DNA of 64,000 nucleotides from Campylorhamphus procurvoides (GCA_013396655.1 WBMV01004256.1:1-64000); one strand, 5' to 3'. Shown: positions 25,101 through 39,600, numbered from the stretch's first letter. The notes: generated from the sequence alone by a model not told the origin. Made by a program: numbers and translations.

Positions 25101-27429
25101 TTTTCTCCTAATGATACATAAATATATATAAATCACCAATTAAAGGTTGGTATTTCAACAGTTATGATGCTGGGAAAGAATTAATATAGGAAATAAATAC
25201 AGTCTAGGAAAGCTGTGGGTTTTTTTCTGGTGTTATTGCCAGCTAATGAACCACCACTAAGAAATTCAGAAAAACTAGCATAACTTGTATAGTAACTTAT
25301 CTAAATGTGTTGATGACTTTATGCAGAGAAGCAACGGCTTGCCAGTATTCAGGACTGACTGAGCTCAATAAGCAAATCTGAAATTAAGCAAGAAGAAAGA
25401 ACAAGGTAGTTGCTATTTGGTTTACATGACAACATGAAACATGAGAAGTAAACAGAGTTCTCAAACAAATATTAAAACAGTGAGTAAACATGACTATTCA
25501 AAATCATATGTATAAATACTTCAACAAATGAAGAACAACAAAGGAAATGCAGAAAATTCTAGCAAGTTCAAGGGTTATATCAAGCTGGTTTGAAATGGAC
25601 ACAGTACCTCAAGGCAGTATGAGAAAACACTGTAAAACTTTTTCAGCTTCTAACAGGATACTCCAGTAGTATCTATGTCAGAATTGCACAGCTGAGGGCC
25701 ACACCTTCAGCACCTGTAAATTACCCTGAAAAAATAGCCCTATTATTGCCTCTTTATGTTGCTCTTTAACGGCAACAATGAACAAGACTGAAAGAAGATC
25801 TCTCTAATGCTGTGATTGTTGAAATGAAACCCATTTCTTATACTCAGCCTTAAGCTATTACAAGCACAGTGGGAGGAAATCAAGTTGTTCCATTGAGAAA
25901 ATTGGTTTTGAGGATCTGGGATCCCTTCAGTGGGTACAACCACTACTGTTAAAGAGTGAGGTGGCTCCTGGCCAATAAAGCCTCAATTTTTAACAACAAA
26001 ACATATTTCTGAGAGCAGATTGTCACTCTCATAATCTGTAGCCAAAGTGTGTGTTTAAGACTCTGAGTGACAAGTGCAGACATTCTGGCTTTTCCTAAAA
26101 CATCTGCAGATTGTGACTTTCTTTGGCTGGACATTCAGCATGTGGACACCTACAGGTATGTCCACGCCTGACAGTGTGATGATGCTCTTGGTGTGCCTTG
26201 CTGCTGTAACTGCTCCTTCTAATATCATATCCAAGCAAGCTGCAGCCCCTCTGACATGCAGAAGTTCTTATACTATATATGAACCCATGCCATTTTGTAC
26301 AGAACTCCCCTGCAAAGCCACTGTTGCATACAGGTGTAAACAACTGTGCCAGAATTTGTCACACAGTCCCGTGTGAGCTAAGAGGAAATATTTTTTTTCT
26401 CGTAAAAGGCATTTCAGAAGGAAATAAAATATTTATCCATCTTACCACAATAGTGTTATATGCTCTTACTGCATCACTCAGGAAGTTAAAGGACAGCATA
26501 ATACCTTAAACAACATCAGGTCAGGAGGGAAACAATATTGTCTTTGCTTTTTTTTTTCAAAGCAAGAAACTTTCCTAATACTTCTGCACCCCATCTCTGT
26601 CCTCACAATTGGATTCACCCACAACCACAGTAAATGTTCCCAGAGATGGTATGTGGAAAACAAGAGCAGGGAGTTTTTTGTGGGCTGCTTCCACACATCT
26701 GTCCTCATGATCATAAAGACTATCTTCAGATTGCTCCTCCTTGGCCATAACTCCACCATACAGTATTTATTGTGATTGAAGAAAAATGTGCCTGCACACC
26801 TCTGCTCTCTGCAATATGTCTACATTCATGCTCAGCAAGGCACTGATGTGAAGACCACTACTGCCTGGAAAACCCAGGGAAAGTTTTACACATTCTCTTC
26901 CCTCACAGGGGGACTTAGGCACTGACACTTTCTGCCACCAGTCTGTACTGCCCGTACCACAACCCCCAGCCCTACCTGGTATGACATGATGAATACAGGC
27001 AGGGATTTCAGGAAGTCAGTCTCTTCATCAGGCAGACAACAAAAGGCTCATTTTCTTCATTGAAATGAACATATTAGCAAGGGCAAAGCCAACACAAAAG
27101 GGAGGAGTCTCACGCCTAGATTTGTCCTTATACGCTTGTCTAAAGACACACATTAGAAAATGGTTTTATGGCACTTTGAGAAGAGCAAATACAAACTTCT
27201 ACAGAAGTACAAAATATTATTTTATTATTACAGTATTCTTTGAAAAATAACATGAAAAATGTAATTTCTAATATCCTCCAAGAAGCCTTTCTTCTTAGAA
27301 AAAAATGTTATTTAAGATAGCTTAAAAATAGGAATAGCAACTATGAAAACATGCTGAGAGCATCCCTCCTGGGACAGACCTGCTAATGGACATGCAAAAG
27401 AAGGAATGTTGCTCTTGCAGAGAGATAGC
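22169..27429. other. Unassigned intergenic sequence
   Basis: No repeat family is recognised. A minus-strand exon-like segment at 26976-27020 is discussed as a hypothesis with the 27.0-35.8 kb chain. A poly(A)-like run lies near 24700. Confidence 0.4.
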
Positions 27430-27566
27430 CATGACAGAAAGCCAGGCTGGATAAAGCCTTGAGCAACCTCGCCTAGTGGGAGGTGTCCCTGTCCACGGCA
27501 GGGGACAGGGTTGGGACTAGATGATTTATAAGGTCCCTTCTAACTCCTTAACATTCAGTAATTCTA
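27430..27566 (+). mobile_element. CR1 LINE 3' tail
   Basis: It begins at AAGCCAGGCTGGATAAAGCC and carries the block TGAGCAACCTCGCCTAGTGG, then GGGACTAGATGATTTATAAGG, and a degenerate terminus at about 27566. Only the last roughly 140 bp of the element are present, non-coding or at the extreme C-terminus. Confidence 0.9.
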
Positions 27567-29659
27567 GCTTTGTCTCTGCAGTTGCTCATGCAAAAGACTG
27601 ACCTGCAAACCTTCTAACAAGAAAATATACAGGAAGTGTAAATGCAAATTATTCATTTTGTGCATTTGTTTTACCAGAACCAAATTAGAAGAGAGGTAAA
27701 AGCATGTTACCACCACACTGCTATCTGGCATGTAGTGATACCTCTGACATGTAATTTGTCTTTCAAGAGGGGGAAAGATTATTCAAACTGACATACCTTT
27801 GTGTTTCCTCTCTGATCTGAGGTAGTGAAGTCGACAGCAACGTTCCTTGGTGTCACAATCCGGCTGCAATCATCAAGCTGCCCACTTCCAGAGAGGAAAA
27901 AATTTACCATGTTGACATATTCTTACTGGCAGTGTAGCTGTTTCATCTCACGCAGAAGGAACATACTGCCATGTGAAGTTTTGACAAGTCTCCAGAAACA
28001 AAATGTACTTAGCTGGCAACTTCTCTGCACAGACACTGTGATATCTAACCAGCTTTCATGAAGAGCAACAGAAACATTTTCATTATTATTGACAATATAA
28101 TCAGCATTATATGGATTTTCATTATAGCACTTTCTTGTTAGTAGGTTTTTAGAGAAGCTCTCACATTAAAAATATTGTTTTAATAGTATCTAATCTCTAC
28201 CAAAAAATTAAGGCCATAAATTCCAAGCTCTAATGACTAACATTTTCTCACAGCCATTAGTTCCTTCCTCTATGCCAGGAGCTAACTGAAAGAAGTTTCG
28301 TCTTTGTTGCTAACTCCGTAGAAGACACTACCATTTAAAACCTTAAGTCTAGGGTGTTGCAGTATATGACCCCTTGTTTACCTGAGAGTGGTTAAGTAAA
28401 TTCAACCTCCTTTGTCTTCATGCTGGCATCTGAACAGAATTGCTGCACTGTTAAAAAGGAATGATCATTTATTCTTAACACAAACATATTCACTCTTGGA
28501 AAAGAAATTCATTCTAGTTCAGCATGGGTTTATAGTCACCAAAATAAACAGGATGTTGCTATAATTGGGGGATAAATATTCTGACCTGCTGCATGCCCTT
28601 TTCTCACTTGGCTGTTTTTCATGATGTTTTCCTCTAGCTCCTGAGCCAGTTGTTTGTCCTGAGTTATCCTTGGTGCAATCTCTAAAGTACTTATTCCACT
28701 CTTTACTGTACTGCCTGTGCTCTGTTTTTGGATACTCAAAAGTCTGACTCTTTGGGATTGTAAATGAAAGAATATCTTGGTTATAAAGAATAATAACATG
28801 TGGACTACATTAAAAACATCGAGAAAACATTACTAATTAATTATCTAAAGCAATTGTAAGGACTTATAAGTAAATACTTTGGATATTACCTAGGTATAAT
28901 TATCACTTTATGTTACAGAAAAAAGAACAGCATTGGGGATACAGGGACTGTCACAGCATATCAAAACACTTGGTGGTAGTGTCAGAATCAGAATTGCCCC
29001 AGAGGCAGCCTGCAAGGCAAGAATGAGGTATGTTTTTGAAGTCACTGAGCAATATTGGACCACTCAAAGATCTCAACGTAGTGGGGTGAAATGGGACTCA
29101 TGGAAATAATACTCTTGGGCTGGTAGCACCCAAATACCTTTTTTTCTACATTAAAAATCCCCATTTGTTCAAATAATGGTGGTTGAAATAATTTCCATCA
29201 ATGTTTTCTACTTGATGCTGCTCATACCATGCAGACTCATAATTCCAGTAGGATAGAACTGAACCTGTAGTACTTTTGCAAGATTACATACAAAGACAAT
29301 CCTCATTTTTAGAACTGCCCCTGCCAAGAAGAAACACTATGTCTACATTATACCGCCATCTAGAGCAGTTAGGACTTGGCATACTTACCATCAGTTAAAG
29401 AACTCAGGATGGGTTTACCATACTCTGCATTGGAAGCAGAAGAACCTGTGGTAAGACAGAAATAAAAATACATTGGTTTGCTACGTATCCAGCAGAGAGG
29501 AACAGAGACCTAACCAGAAAAGAAAAATCTTATTAACCTCTCTGGGCCCTGCACTAACATAAACCTTCAAGTCTTCACAATAGAGCAGTGAATAGAGGGG
29601 AATTTAATTATTTGTGATTCTAAATTCCAGTTTCTTATCTTGTAAAAGCTGCCTGGCAT
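27567..29659. other. Unassigned sequence with exon-like segments
   Basis: No known gene is recognised. The minus strand holds three segments with splice-site-like borders and open frames (27797-27877, 28608-28747, 29389-29445). They are part of the speculative chain described under findings and are not asserted as exons. Confidence 0.35.
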
Positions 29660-29812
29660 GTTATAGAATCATAGAATTATTTAGGTTGAAAAAGACCATT
29701 AAGATCACCAAGTCCAACCACTAACCCAGCACTGCTAAGTCCATCACTAAACCATTTCCGTAAGTGCCACATCCATGTCCTTTAAATACCTCCAGGGATG
29801 GTGACTTCTTTC
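29660..29812 (-). mobile_element. CR1 LINE 3' tail
   Basis: It reads TTATAGAATCATAGAATTAT on the + strand, the inverted CR1 terminus, then GACCATTAAGATCACCAAGT and CCAGGGATGGTGAC. Only about 150 bp are present, with no coding capacity. Confidence 0.93.
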
Positions 29813-32800
29813 ACTACATGAGGACACCCTGCTCCTGTGCCTTGAAGATTTTCTTCTAGAAGAATGCCCAGTCTTACTGGACTCCTTTGCCCTTCAGGAC
29901 TGGCTCCCAAGGTACTCTCTCAGCCAGTCTCCTAAACAGGCCAAAGTCTTCCCTCCTAACTTCTACAGGAATCAAAAATTATCCTTTCATGATCCCTGCG
30001 CCCAAGATGACCTCCAACCATCACATCACCCACAAGTCCTTCATGGGAACCAATGGAAATCAGATAAAAAAAAAAAACAAACAAACTACAACCCAAAAGC
30101 TCTTCAGCCCAGAGCCCTGCACTGTTTTTTTAACAACTTGGAATCCAAACTCCTGAATCAAACCACTGATTTCCTCTGCAGCATGTAGGGAGCCCTGCAG
30201 GCCAAGGACAGGACTCCTTATAGGAAACTGGCTGAGGAAGGTCTAGCCTTGCACTAGCCCTTCAGAAAAATCTGCAGACAGGCACTTATCAACCCCTGCT
30301 TCTGGCTGACTTAGGCATTTCTATGCTACATGGAAGCGCTTCCTTACACAGATCTGCAGTCCTGCCCCTTTCCACATGACCTGTGTTTAATTTGTTTAAC
30401 CCTAGTGTAATACGACACGTTCTTGTGTGATTGGCATGTCTCTACCCACTTCAGAGCAAGTGTTGCCTGCAGAAACTGGTCAAGTGCAGTGAAGGCAGCC
30501 TTGCCATCCCAGAGCAGCGCTGTGCCAGGACTACACAGGTAGCAACTGGAGCACGGTGTGGGCTCGTTGTTGTGTACACACATTTCTGCCTTACCTTACA
30601 AACTAAATGCAGGGGAAAGCCAGGCATGGGCAAAAGTAAGCCTGATAAATTACTGCCTTAATACAAATCAAATATAACCCCCCACTGAATGACACCTCAC
30701 ATCCTAGGACCCTCATACATGCTTTCAAGAAAGTCTGTATCAAATTTAAATTGCAAATGAAGTTACTCTAATCTTACCCTCTTTAAATACCTTACTACAG
30801 GGATCCTTCAGGGTGACAGATTACAAGATTAGATTTCTTTCAACTTAGTCTCATGATAACCATTTGTGAGATAATATAATCTCTATTTTTGTGCAATTCT
30901 GAGGGAGACTTTGGCTGTTCAATACACGCTAAAGGACACCTTTGTTCCTTGGTACCTTGTCCAAAGAAAAGCTCAGCTACCCCTTCTATGTAAGCCTTTG
31001 TCTGTCAACAACAACTGAAAAACCCTTCCAATCACTAGCATGATGCAAACTACTGCTGAGCATGTAATACCTGGACAATTACAGCATTTCTAGCATCTAA
31101 ACCTTTTTGGCGGAGTGACTGATATTTCTAATGAAGGGAAAATACTGTCTAAAACTAAAATGTATTGCACGTTATTTATTGGTTAATCACCAAACAGCAA
31201 AGTTCTTGGGATAATTTATCAGTAAAACTATATTAAACATACTTGAAGCAATTTAGAGAAAGAGATAATGCTCTGTGCTCTAATAGTATTTTATTTAAGG
31301 GTTTACTATTGCTAAATTTTGTGCAGACACGTAATTTCAAGTGACATATTTCAAGCCCACAAATCTCATGCCAACATTGCTAGGAAAAAGATGCCCTCTA
31401 TTATTCCAAATCTTGGTAGCTGCAGTGGGATTAAATCAAGGAGCAGAGTACTAAACTGAACCATCACTATTCTCATTGATGTAAATAATACAGTACTTCA
31501 GAACTACACCCACACAAGGAAATGTCAAAAGCTGACTGTTTTTTGTTTTGCCAGATAACATCATAAAAAACTCCTGTCTCAAAGTCAACATCTAGAAATT
31601 GACCTTTTTCTTTTAAAATATTTTCATTTTAAATAATCTGATAGAAAACCCGATATTCATATTCTTAAAGTAGAATTAATGACCTATGCACAAACCCAAG
31701 TATTGTTTCCATACCTTAGAAATAAATCCAAACTAATGAGTACCTTCAAATAAAATATCTACACCTATGCTGTCACAAGGGACATTTCTAAGAGGACATG
31801 CGACTGCTGCCTTAGGATGATTGTAATAAGAGTAAATTACCTTAATACCATTTCCTACTCCTTTTACAGGTTTGTCGGGAAAATTAATATATCTTACACT
31901 GCATTTTACAATTGCTGTAGTCTGTCACAGGAATAAATTATCACCAAATTTTAATGCTTCAATACTGTGCATTTTTATTCTCATTATATTCTCCCTTTTT
32001 TTCTCAATCTTGTGAGAAAAATTAAAATAATAAAGAGAAAATAGAGAACATTTATCCATTTATCCATTCCCTTGACATCCTTAAGATTGTAACCAGAACA
32101 GAAAATTATATGAAAATGATTTGTTCTTACACTAAATATAGACACAAGGAAAGAAATAAGTTTGAAATTAATCAGTTCCCTGAAGAATATGAATCCTTGG
32201 TCCATCTTCAGTGCCCTAAAATGTACTTCTACATCAAGCATTGTCATCAATTAAAGCTATAGACAGTATTAAATATTGGCATCTGCTACTATGATGTAGA
32301 CTGCTGTGAAATAGTCTGCAATTTAATGCGATACCATTTTGGTACAATGAGGCAAAGAGAAAAGCAAGGCAGATTACTAGATTTCTGAAATTTTTATAAA
32401 AGCAGAGATATTAGCAAATCTGAACTTTATAAGTGTTGTCTCTAAGCAGAAGAGGGCCATATTTCTGTTAAATATGCAGAACATGTTATATTTAATGTTA
32501 TTTGGTCATCTGTACTATGACAGAATGAGATATACATGCATAAATTGTCATTTGCTCAGCATGTAACATTTCCACACCAAAGAGGAAAATAAACCCATCA
32601 AACAGATATTTATTAGAGTACTATTTTATAAGTACAATACATCTTTAAATATGCATATTTATTTAAATATGCATATATCCATTACTATATCTATACACAC
32701 AGACATATATAGAACAGTGATATTCCAAGTGAAAATAGCCAAACAGCTTTTTGCAGGTGAGCTTAGCATAAGCTTGCAGCTAAGTAAGCTGTCACAACTG

Positions 32801-35800
32801 CCTCTCTGCATGTCTTTACCCATGGATAAATGTAAAGAAAATTATCTCTGATGCCTGCAGAGTATGTGTATGCTCAATAGCAGTGACCATGCTCAAGTTC
32901 ATATGGCATCTTTTCCTGACATGACTAGTTCACCTGATACTCCCAGTGTCAAGTCTGTCCTGTAAGGTACTCTACCATTACACAGTCAATGGCAACTCCT
33001 TAGAACCTCTGGGTGATTCTGGAAGGATGTTACAGCCTGTTTCCAGGTCCTGACAAATGTATATATCCAACCTGCACCTGTACTCTGTTGGTAATATGGC
33101 ACCGTGTTTTCAAGGACTGTGATTACTAATAATTCACTCTTTTGCCCACGGTATCTTTCAGTGGACTCTAAGAACATGGAAATACGAGAGAATAACTAGT
33201 AAACTAGTTCTAGTTATTGTGTTAATAAACTTATATTAATGAGTTCCCACTAAAACAAATGCATTCCTGGTTTTAAGGTAACACAATGCAACAAAATCAT
33301 GCTAGCTTATCATTCACTTTGATCAGATAAACCACTAGTCTTGTGGAATAATTGAACTGAATCTTTGGTATGAATCTTAGAAAGCATAAGGTTTTATCAC
33401 ATACCATACTTGGCCTTCTCCCTACCTTCAATGCTTAATTTTTTCTTAAAAAGAAATTTATCTTATTGAACTTAGTTTATAAAGAGAAGTCCCTTCCAGG
33501 TACTAAATTATATAATCTAACTCAGACTCTGAGTTTGGGAAAGTCATAATAAATTCACTCATTATTAGTCTGAAATGCACTTTTGTGGATATAGAGCAAA
33601 AAAAATCCTCATGTTGACAAGAAGCAATTAACTACAAGCCTTAGCAGAGTCTTGGGGTAGTTAAAAGTTCACATGATCTGGAAAACTAATAACGAAGTCT
33701 GTTAGGCATGTATCTGGATTACAGGTAAGTTTTAATAATTCAAAAATCAAATAAGATCTCCATTATCCCTGAAAAGCAAGTAAATTACTTTCATATTAAT
33801 AATACAGTGGTATTATTATAGTACTGTAGTCAAGGTCTTTTTTTGATTATGCACTCAATAACAAACATAAAGGAAGTAGAAATCTGCCAATATTCAGAAA
33901 GAAAATGGAAAACTATTGTCAAAGTCCATGGAGAAGATATTAGATCTTATGGGCAAGGAAAACACAGCTATTTTCAAAGATCATAAACCATGGAAACAAG
34001 GGTCACACAGCCTAAAAAAAATAGAGAAAAAAACACAGTTAAAAGCTTCCCATTCTCTTATTTGCATTTGTCATGAGCAAACTGCAAATGGATTCTTTCA
34101 GGAGTCCTTTTCTGTCTCAAAACCTTGGCGGAACTATTTCTGGCACCAAAGCTTCCGAAATTTCAAGAAATGTTACGTATCTAAGGTGTTGGTAATATAT
34201 GAGAACAGTGAATCATGGAAATGTGAAAATGAAGGACAATATATACATGAATGAAATTGAATGCCTGATTTTAAAACATAGATTTTTTAAAATGTAAGAG
34301 CTTAAAGAAGAATCTAAGAGCAATATAAAGAAACACCTTTGCATTCACCACACAAAGCAAAAAGATATCTTAACTCCTTCTTAACTCAAAGAAAATGATA
34401 GGAGACTTGAAAGAACTGGCAAAAATAACAAGACTTCATATCAACGAAAATAAAAACAGATTTGTGCTTGTAAATTGACAAAAATAACTTGCAGAAGTTT
34501 ATGTAACAGTCAATAACCAGGGATATCAACATAAGCATCTTAAATACCTAGAAATATTAATTATTAGTAGCTATTGAATTCAGAATAGTAATACAGGAGA
34601 ATTGAAATTTTGTCCTCTCAGCTACTGTTTAATTTCAATAATCATCAATTTGAAGACAGCTATACAAATCTCCTATAGGAGAGCCTGTAGATGTAAGATA
34701 TTAACCTTTACAAGAAGTAACTAAATGACCATTGGAATGAATTTTGGGGTCAGTAAGAAAGCAAGATTAAGAAAAAATTTAATCAAGTCTGGAAATCCTC
34801 AGAGAAAATATCTGTAGCAAACACAGTGAAATTCTGTCAGCCTTCATGCATTAGTAGTATGACAAGTGAAGAAAACATGATGAATATTCCCTAGGAATAT
34901 GAATTTTCCCCTGTTAGGACTTTGCAAATTGTTTAACTACTTACTTTTTTGTGTACCTTTGGAGACTCTCTGCAGTTGCCACCATGTTGCTTCAGACAGA
35001 TCAAGGTCTCTTTAAAGTACTTTCCTCTGCTTTTTTGCTATGAAACCAAGAAAAAGTATCTTACTATGTATTATTAGTGTTCACAAGAAATATGCACTTA
35101 GAGGAAAGTGATACCGTGAAGTTATGAGAGCAGAGAGGGATCTTCCAAGTACACAGTTTAAGCATGCCAGATCCCTGCCATGCTAAACACACTGTTCCAA
35201 TATAGAGGGAGTTTTGGTACAACTCTTCACTATTTCCACTCCAGGTTATGGTGGAAAATTGCTGGTGTTTCCTCTCTTTCAGTTCTCCTCCAGGCTAAAC
35301 CACCCACAAAATAGGTGTTCATGCTTTTCCAAAGCCTGATGCCTAGAAAATTTACAACAGTATGTCATAATTTTTACACAATTATATTCTTGCCCTCCAG
35401 TTTTTGAGCTTTTGCCTGTTACAGTCTGTTTTGGGGGCAGTGTATCTGGATACTTTCAGTTAGGCACTGTCTTTGCAAGTAGTTATCTATAATGACTAGT
35501 TATTAGGCATTAGTATGCTCACCAGCCCAGGTGTTGCAGAGCTGCTGTCCCCCACCATCTCCATTAGGACTGATAAAAATGATGGCTCAACTCTAGAATT
35601 CCTGGACTAACCCTTGACCGACCGTCTTGGTTTCTTTTTCCTTTAGGATTTTAAACCTTTTCCTGTTGTGTTTTTCCTCTTGAATGCTTCAACAGCTAAC
35701 AATCCTTTTCAACAATCTCACTTTTATCTATAAGTTTACATTTTTGACCTTTCAGTAGAATTTCTGATAGTCCTTTACCAGCAGTATGAGCAAAGGTTAC

Positions 35801-36556
35801 ATAGTGGGGCTGTATGAGAACTAGGACTTAGAGCCTGGGACACAGGTGCAGGACCCCGGGGTTCATCTGCATGCATAGGTTGCATAGACCTTGTTATTCT
35901 TTGCCAACCTTTGGATCCCCATTCCCACATTCCTAGGAAAAGACTCTCTCTGTTTCTCCCAGAGCTGACATAATAACTACATGCAGACTAAACAGACTGT
36001 AGCTCCCCACATATTAGCAGGTCCAGCTCAGGGTCAATCATCTGAGACATCCAAGTCCTAACCCAATGGAAATTTTTAAAACAAAGTGAGATCTACTGTT
36101 AGTTCTGGGGCTGAGATTGTGTCTTTTAAAGCCCAGATTCTTAGTGAGGGAGCTTTGATATGATATTCAAAGCTTTTTTTTTGTTCACAGCCCACTGTAC
36201 TAAGGGACCAAAGTGCAGCCATAGAGTTAACACATTACAGAAAACATGGCAAGCTTTTAGCAGTATGATACTTCACAGCTGGTGTTTAATATGGGCATTT
36301 GCTCTATCAGTTGTGACAGAACACATCACTGACCAGATGCTGCCTTCTTCTGCAGGACAGTCAGGACACGAGTGGTAAGCTTTCTCTCTATCCTAATAGA
36401 GATTTGTGCAGGGGGCTTAAAATGCATGACTGACTATGCATTCTCTTCAGTGGCCATAGGAGCTTCATTTTTTCATGCCTGACCAGGAGAGGAGAGTCTG
36501 CACATTAATCATGGCCTCAAGCATTATTTCAGGTAGACATGCTGGAGGGTCTATAA

Positions 36557-36606
36557 ATAAGGTAGCAAAGGTGTATATATATATATATATATATAAGGTA
36601 GCAAAG
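36557..36606. repeat. TA microsatellite between 14-bp direct repeats
   Basis: An alternating TA run (about 36574-36594) is bracketed by two perfect copies of ATAAGGTAGCAAAG at 36557-36570 and 36593-36606. This looks like a short tandem duplication with microsatellite expansion inside the unit. Confidence 0.9.
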
Positions 36607-39600
36607 CTGCATTCACCAAGCTTGAGTACAGTGCTGAAGAAGAAGTTTGAAACAAAGAAAACACCTTAGCACTTCACTCCCCAGTTGTAACCATATTGAG
36701 AGAGGGGGAGTGAGCAGTCATTGATTATTCTGGTTGCTTTTTGCTCAAGCGCATAGCCAGCACATAGCCTTTTGACTACCAGCTGTGATAAAATCAGGCC
36801 ACATAATTTTGCTTCACCCCTACCCACAGTTTCAAGTATAGTATCAAGGAATAGGATTCATATTTTGTCAAATTTATCCAATGCATATATTTATCAAATA
36901 TTTTCTCTAAGGCACTTGCAACTCCAAAAATCTAGCAAATTACTTTAGAAAGATCAAATCTTTTTGCACAAGTGTTAAAACATCTTAAGAAGATGTTTGG
37001 TTGAAGATTGGCACCCAAGGCTTTTCACCAGAAAACAAAATGTACTTTTCATGATGTGTCCTGAATAAAGGACATTTTCACCTGAGGAAAAATGCAAAAA
37101 CAGTTTAAAATGCTAAACAAAGGCAAAATATATTTTTTATTCTGTGTTTTGGAATGAAGGACATTAATAATACAGAATGCAAGGGTATTTTATAGTAATC
37201 TAAGGCTTTACCACTGTGCCTGCTTCAATAGACAAGGAGATTGACAAAAATTTTGTTCAAGAACCACTCAGCTTTCTTTTCTAGATGTCTCCACTGGTAA
37301 GCTGAAAGTGGACCTACAAGAAAATGCACACAATGGATACAATATAGTGGTATTAATAAAAAGTTTGAGAAATTTACACAAGTTACTGAAAAGAATCATC
37401 AGCCTGGAAGTTCAATGAGAATAAATACACCATTGAATACTCTGTGAACATACCCAGAGGGAGCACTTGAAGAAGACCTGTTACCATGAAATGATAAAAA
37501 TGAAGAGCCAATGTTAATGCCATGATATCTAACTAGTTCAGACTCCTGGAATGTTGACACTGATTGGCAAAAATCAGGTATTCCTACTACATTTCCCCAA
37601 GATGACTAAAACTTCAGTTCAGTAAGATATTTTTTGCTAACAGTTTTTGCTTTTGCCAGACATTCTATATCTGCCAACAGTGTCTGACAATGGGCTTATA
37701 GTTTGAGGGACATTATTTTAAGCATTTTAAAATTACGTATGTGATATTAGTCCATACTAATTACCAATCCAGAATAAAAAATTTTAAAACAATAAAAAAT
37801 ATCCAAGTGGTTGGTCTGTCTATCTTGGGAGATACAGAAGATGAGGGATGCCAGCTACTTAGTCCTCATCATGTCTTCTGGGGTCTTCTTAGATTGGTGA
37901 TAACATGTTGGTTTTGGACATGCTTTCCTGTACTCCTTAGAAAGGGAATGTAATTCAAACTCCTCCATTGAGTCTTAGGATTTAGTCAGTGTCTCTTGGT
38001 TTCTGATCTAGGTATCCTGAGAAGCTATACATGTATACACTGAAATCCTGAAGACCTGCTGATATAGGTGTCATCAATATATGCCATTTTTCTGTTGTTT
38101 TTTTCTCATGCTTCTGCATTTCCATTCACTATGCACTCACATTCATCTTTATAGCTCTTTATAATTCCTTGCACAGATAATATAATCACAAAATTATATC
38201 AATGAATCATGTGCTGACAGCTCCTGACACTTTGTTAAACAAAAACAAAACACCTGCACAGTTAGAGAACAATGTCAGAGTCACTAAAAAACTTCAGGAT
38301 GAGAAAGAGACCATTTAGTTTAAAAACAGACCTATCAGTAATGTAGGACCTGCCAGCACCTCATGAAAACACTGTTCATCTCTGGAATGAAAAACTACAG
38401 TCACAAACATCTGTTTCTCAGGAGATTGACCCATAGCTTATGCAAGATTTGTTCTCAGCAGACTAATATGAGAGATGGACAAAAGCGTTTATGAGACTGA
38501 GGAGAATGAAGCAAATTGTGAAATGTGCCGGAGAAGGCCACAGACAAGGACTAATCACATCAAACTGGCCACGGCGCAAAATGGTATCTGGACCTGCCAC
38601 CCCCAAAAGTAGTCATGCTAAGAAACCAAAGACTCATTCAACCAAGAGCAACTCAAAGATTAAATGCCCATGGTCAGCATAGTATGTATTTTGCTGGTTT
38701 TTAATTTATTTATAATAGCATTACATATTACTGCTATTTTTAATATTAACTGTCAGCAGAAAAAGGACAGGATAACACTGGCCAATAGTGCTTTCAAAGA
38801 CTCAGCTTCCCAGGCAAAACGTCTGTGTGCGGCACAGCAGAGCCCTTGAAACTCCACATTACTGAGCGGAGTCAAACACAGACTAAGCCTGACCCCTGGC
38901 AGGATCCCCAGCACTACACAGCCACAAATGGAGGATACTACATGTTTTTAAGAGTGCCTAGCTCTGGGACATTCTTGGTCATGCCTGGAAGGTGATTACC
39001 AGACATCTAAGCCCTCCACTACTATTGCCGGGTCACACTGGTGCAAAATTCCACCCTGACACAGCACAGTCTCTGACCTCTCCTGGTCCTTGCACTGTGC
39101 AGGGTGAGGAGAGGCCAGAAACCCACTCTACAAGATCCTCAGAATCCATGCAAGAAATAATTGCACAGGAAAAAGGCTTGGGCACAAGCAAAGCAGCTAA
39201 CCTCTCCAGGGACACCCACTCATTTCTGCCTGAAAGACCGAATTGTACATCTTTCTGTATCTAGGGAACGCTTCGGCTTCCTAAGAGACAGAGTAGATTG
39301 GCAGCCAGGACACTCCTGCCTTATGTTGAAAATGCAAGTTTGAGTTCCTTCTTTAAATCAGGCCCAAGTGAAGATTTGAAGCTGAATCTTTTGGGCCCAA
39401 GGTGCTGTTCCACACAGTATACATTTACACACCTGGTTCCTGGGCTGTAGTGAAAACTACATCCAGCTCATCTACACCTTGAGCTCAGCCAGAGTCTGGG
39501 GCTACACTGCAATAGTGGAGCTGCACTAAGGATCCCTTTTTTGGAGCTATCAGTTAACATCTCTCTTGAACAACTAATGCCCAGCTTGTTAACCACAGCA

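Noticed and set aside
27711..27743. 33-nt minus-strand exon-like segment
   Set aside because: It would imply a 53-bp intron, below the practical minimum for vertebrate splicing.
31735..31800. Minus-strand exon-like segment with a GTACTC donor
   Set aside because: Its phase does not fit the neighbouring candidate segments and the donor is poor. Retained only as an example of how easily such segments arise by chance.
32338..32387. Minus-strand segment with a good acceptor and a GTATCG donor
   Set aside because: The frame that would be needed contains a stop, and the other frames do not join to adjacent candidates.
33711..33735. Strong + strand donor (ATTACAG|GTAAGT)
   Set aside because: An isolated consensus donor without an acceptor-bounded open frame upstream. 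Such hexamers occur by chance about once per 4 kb.
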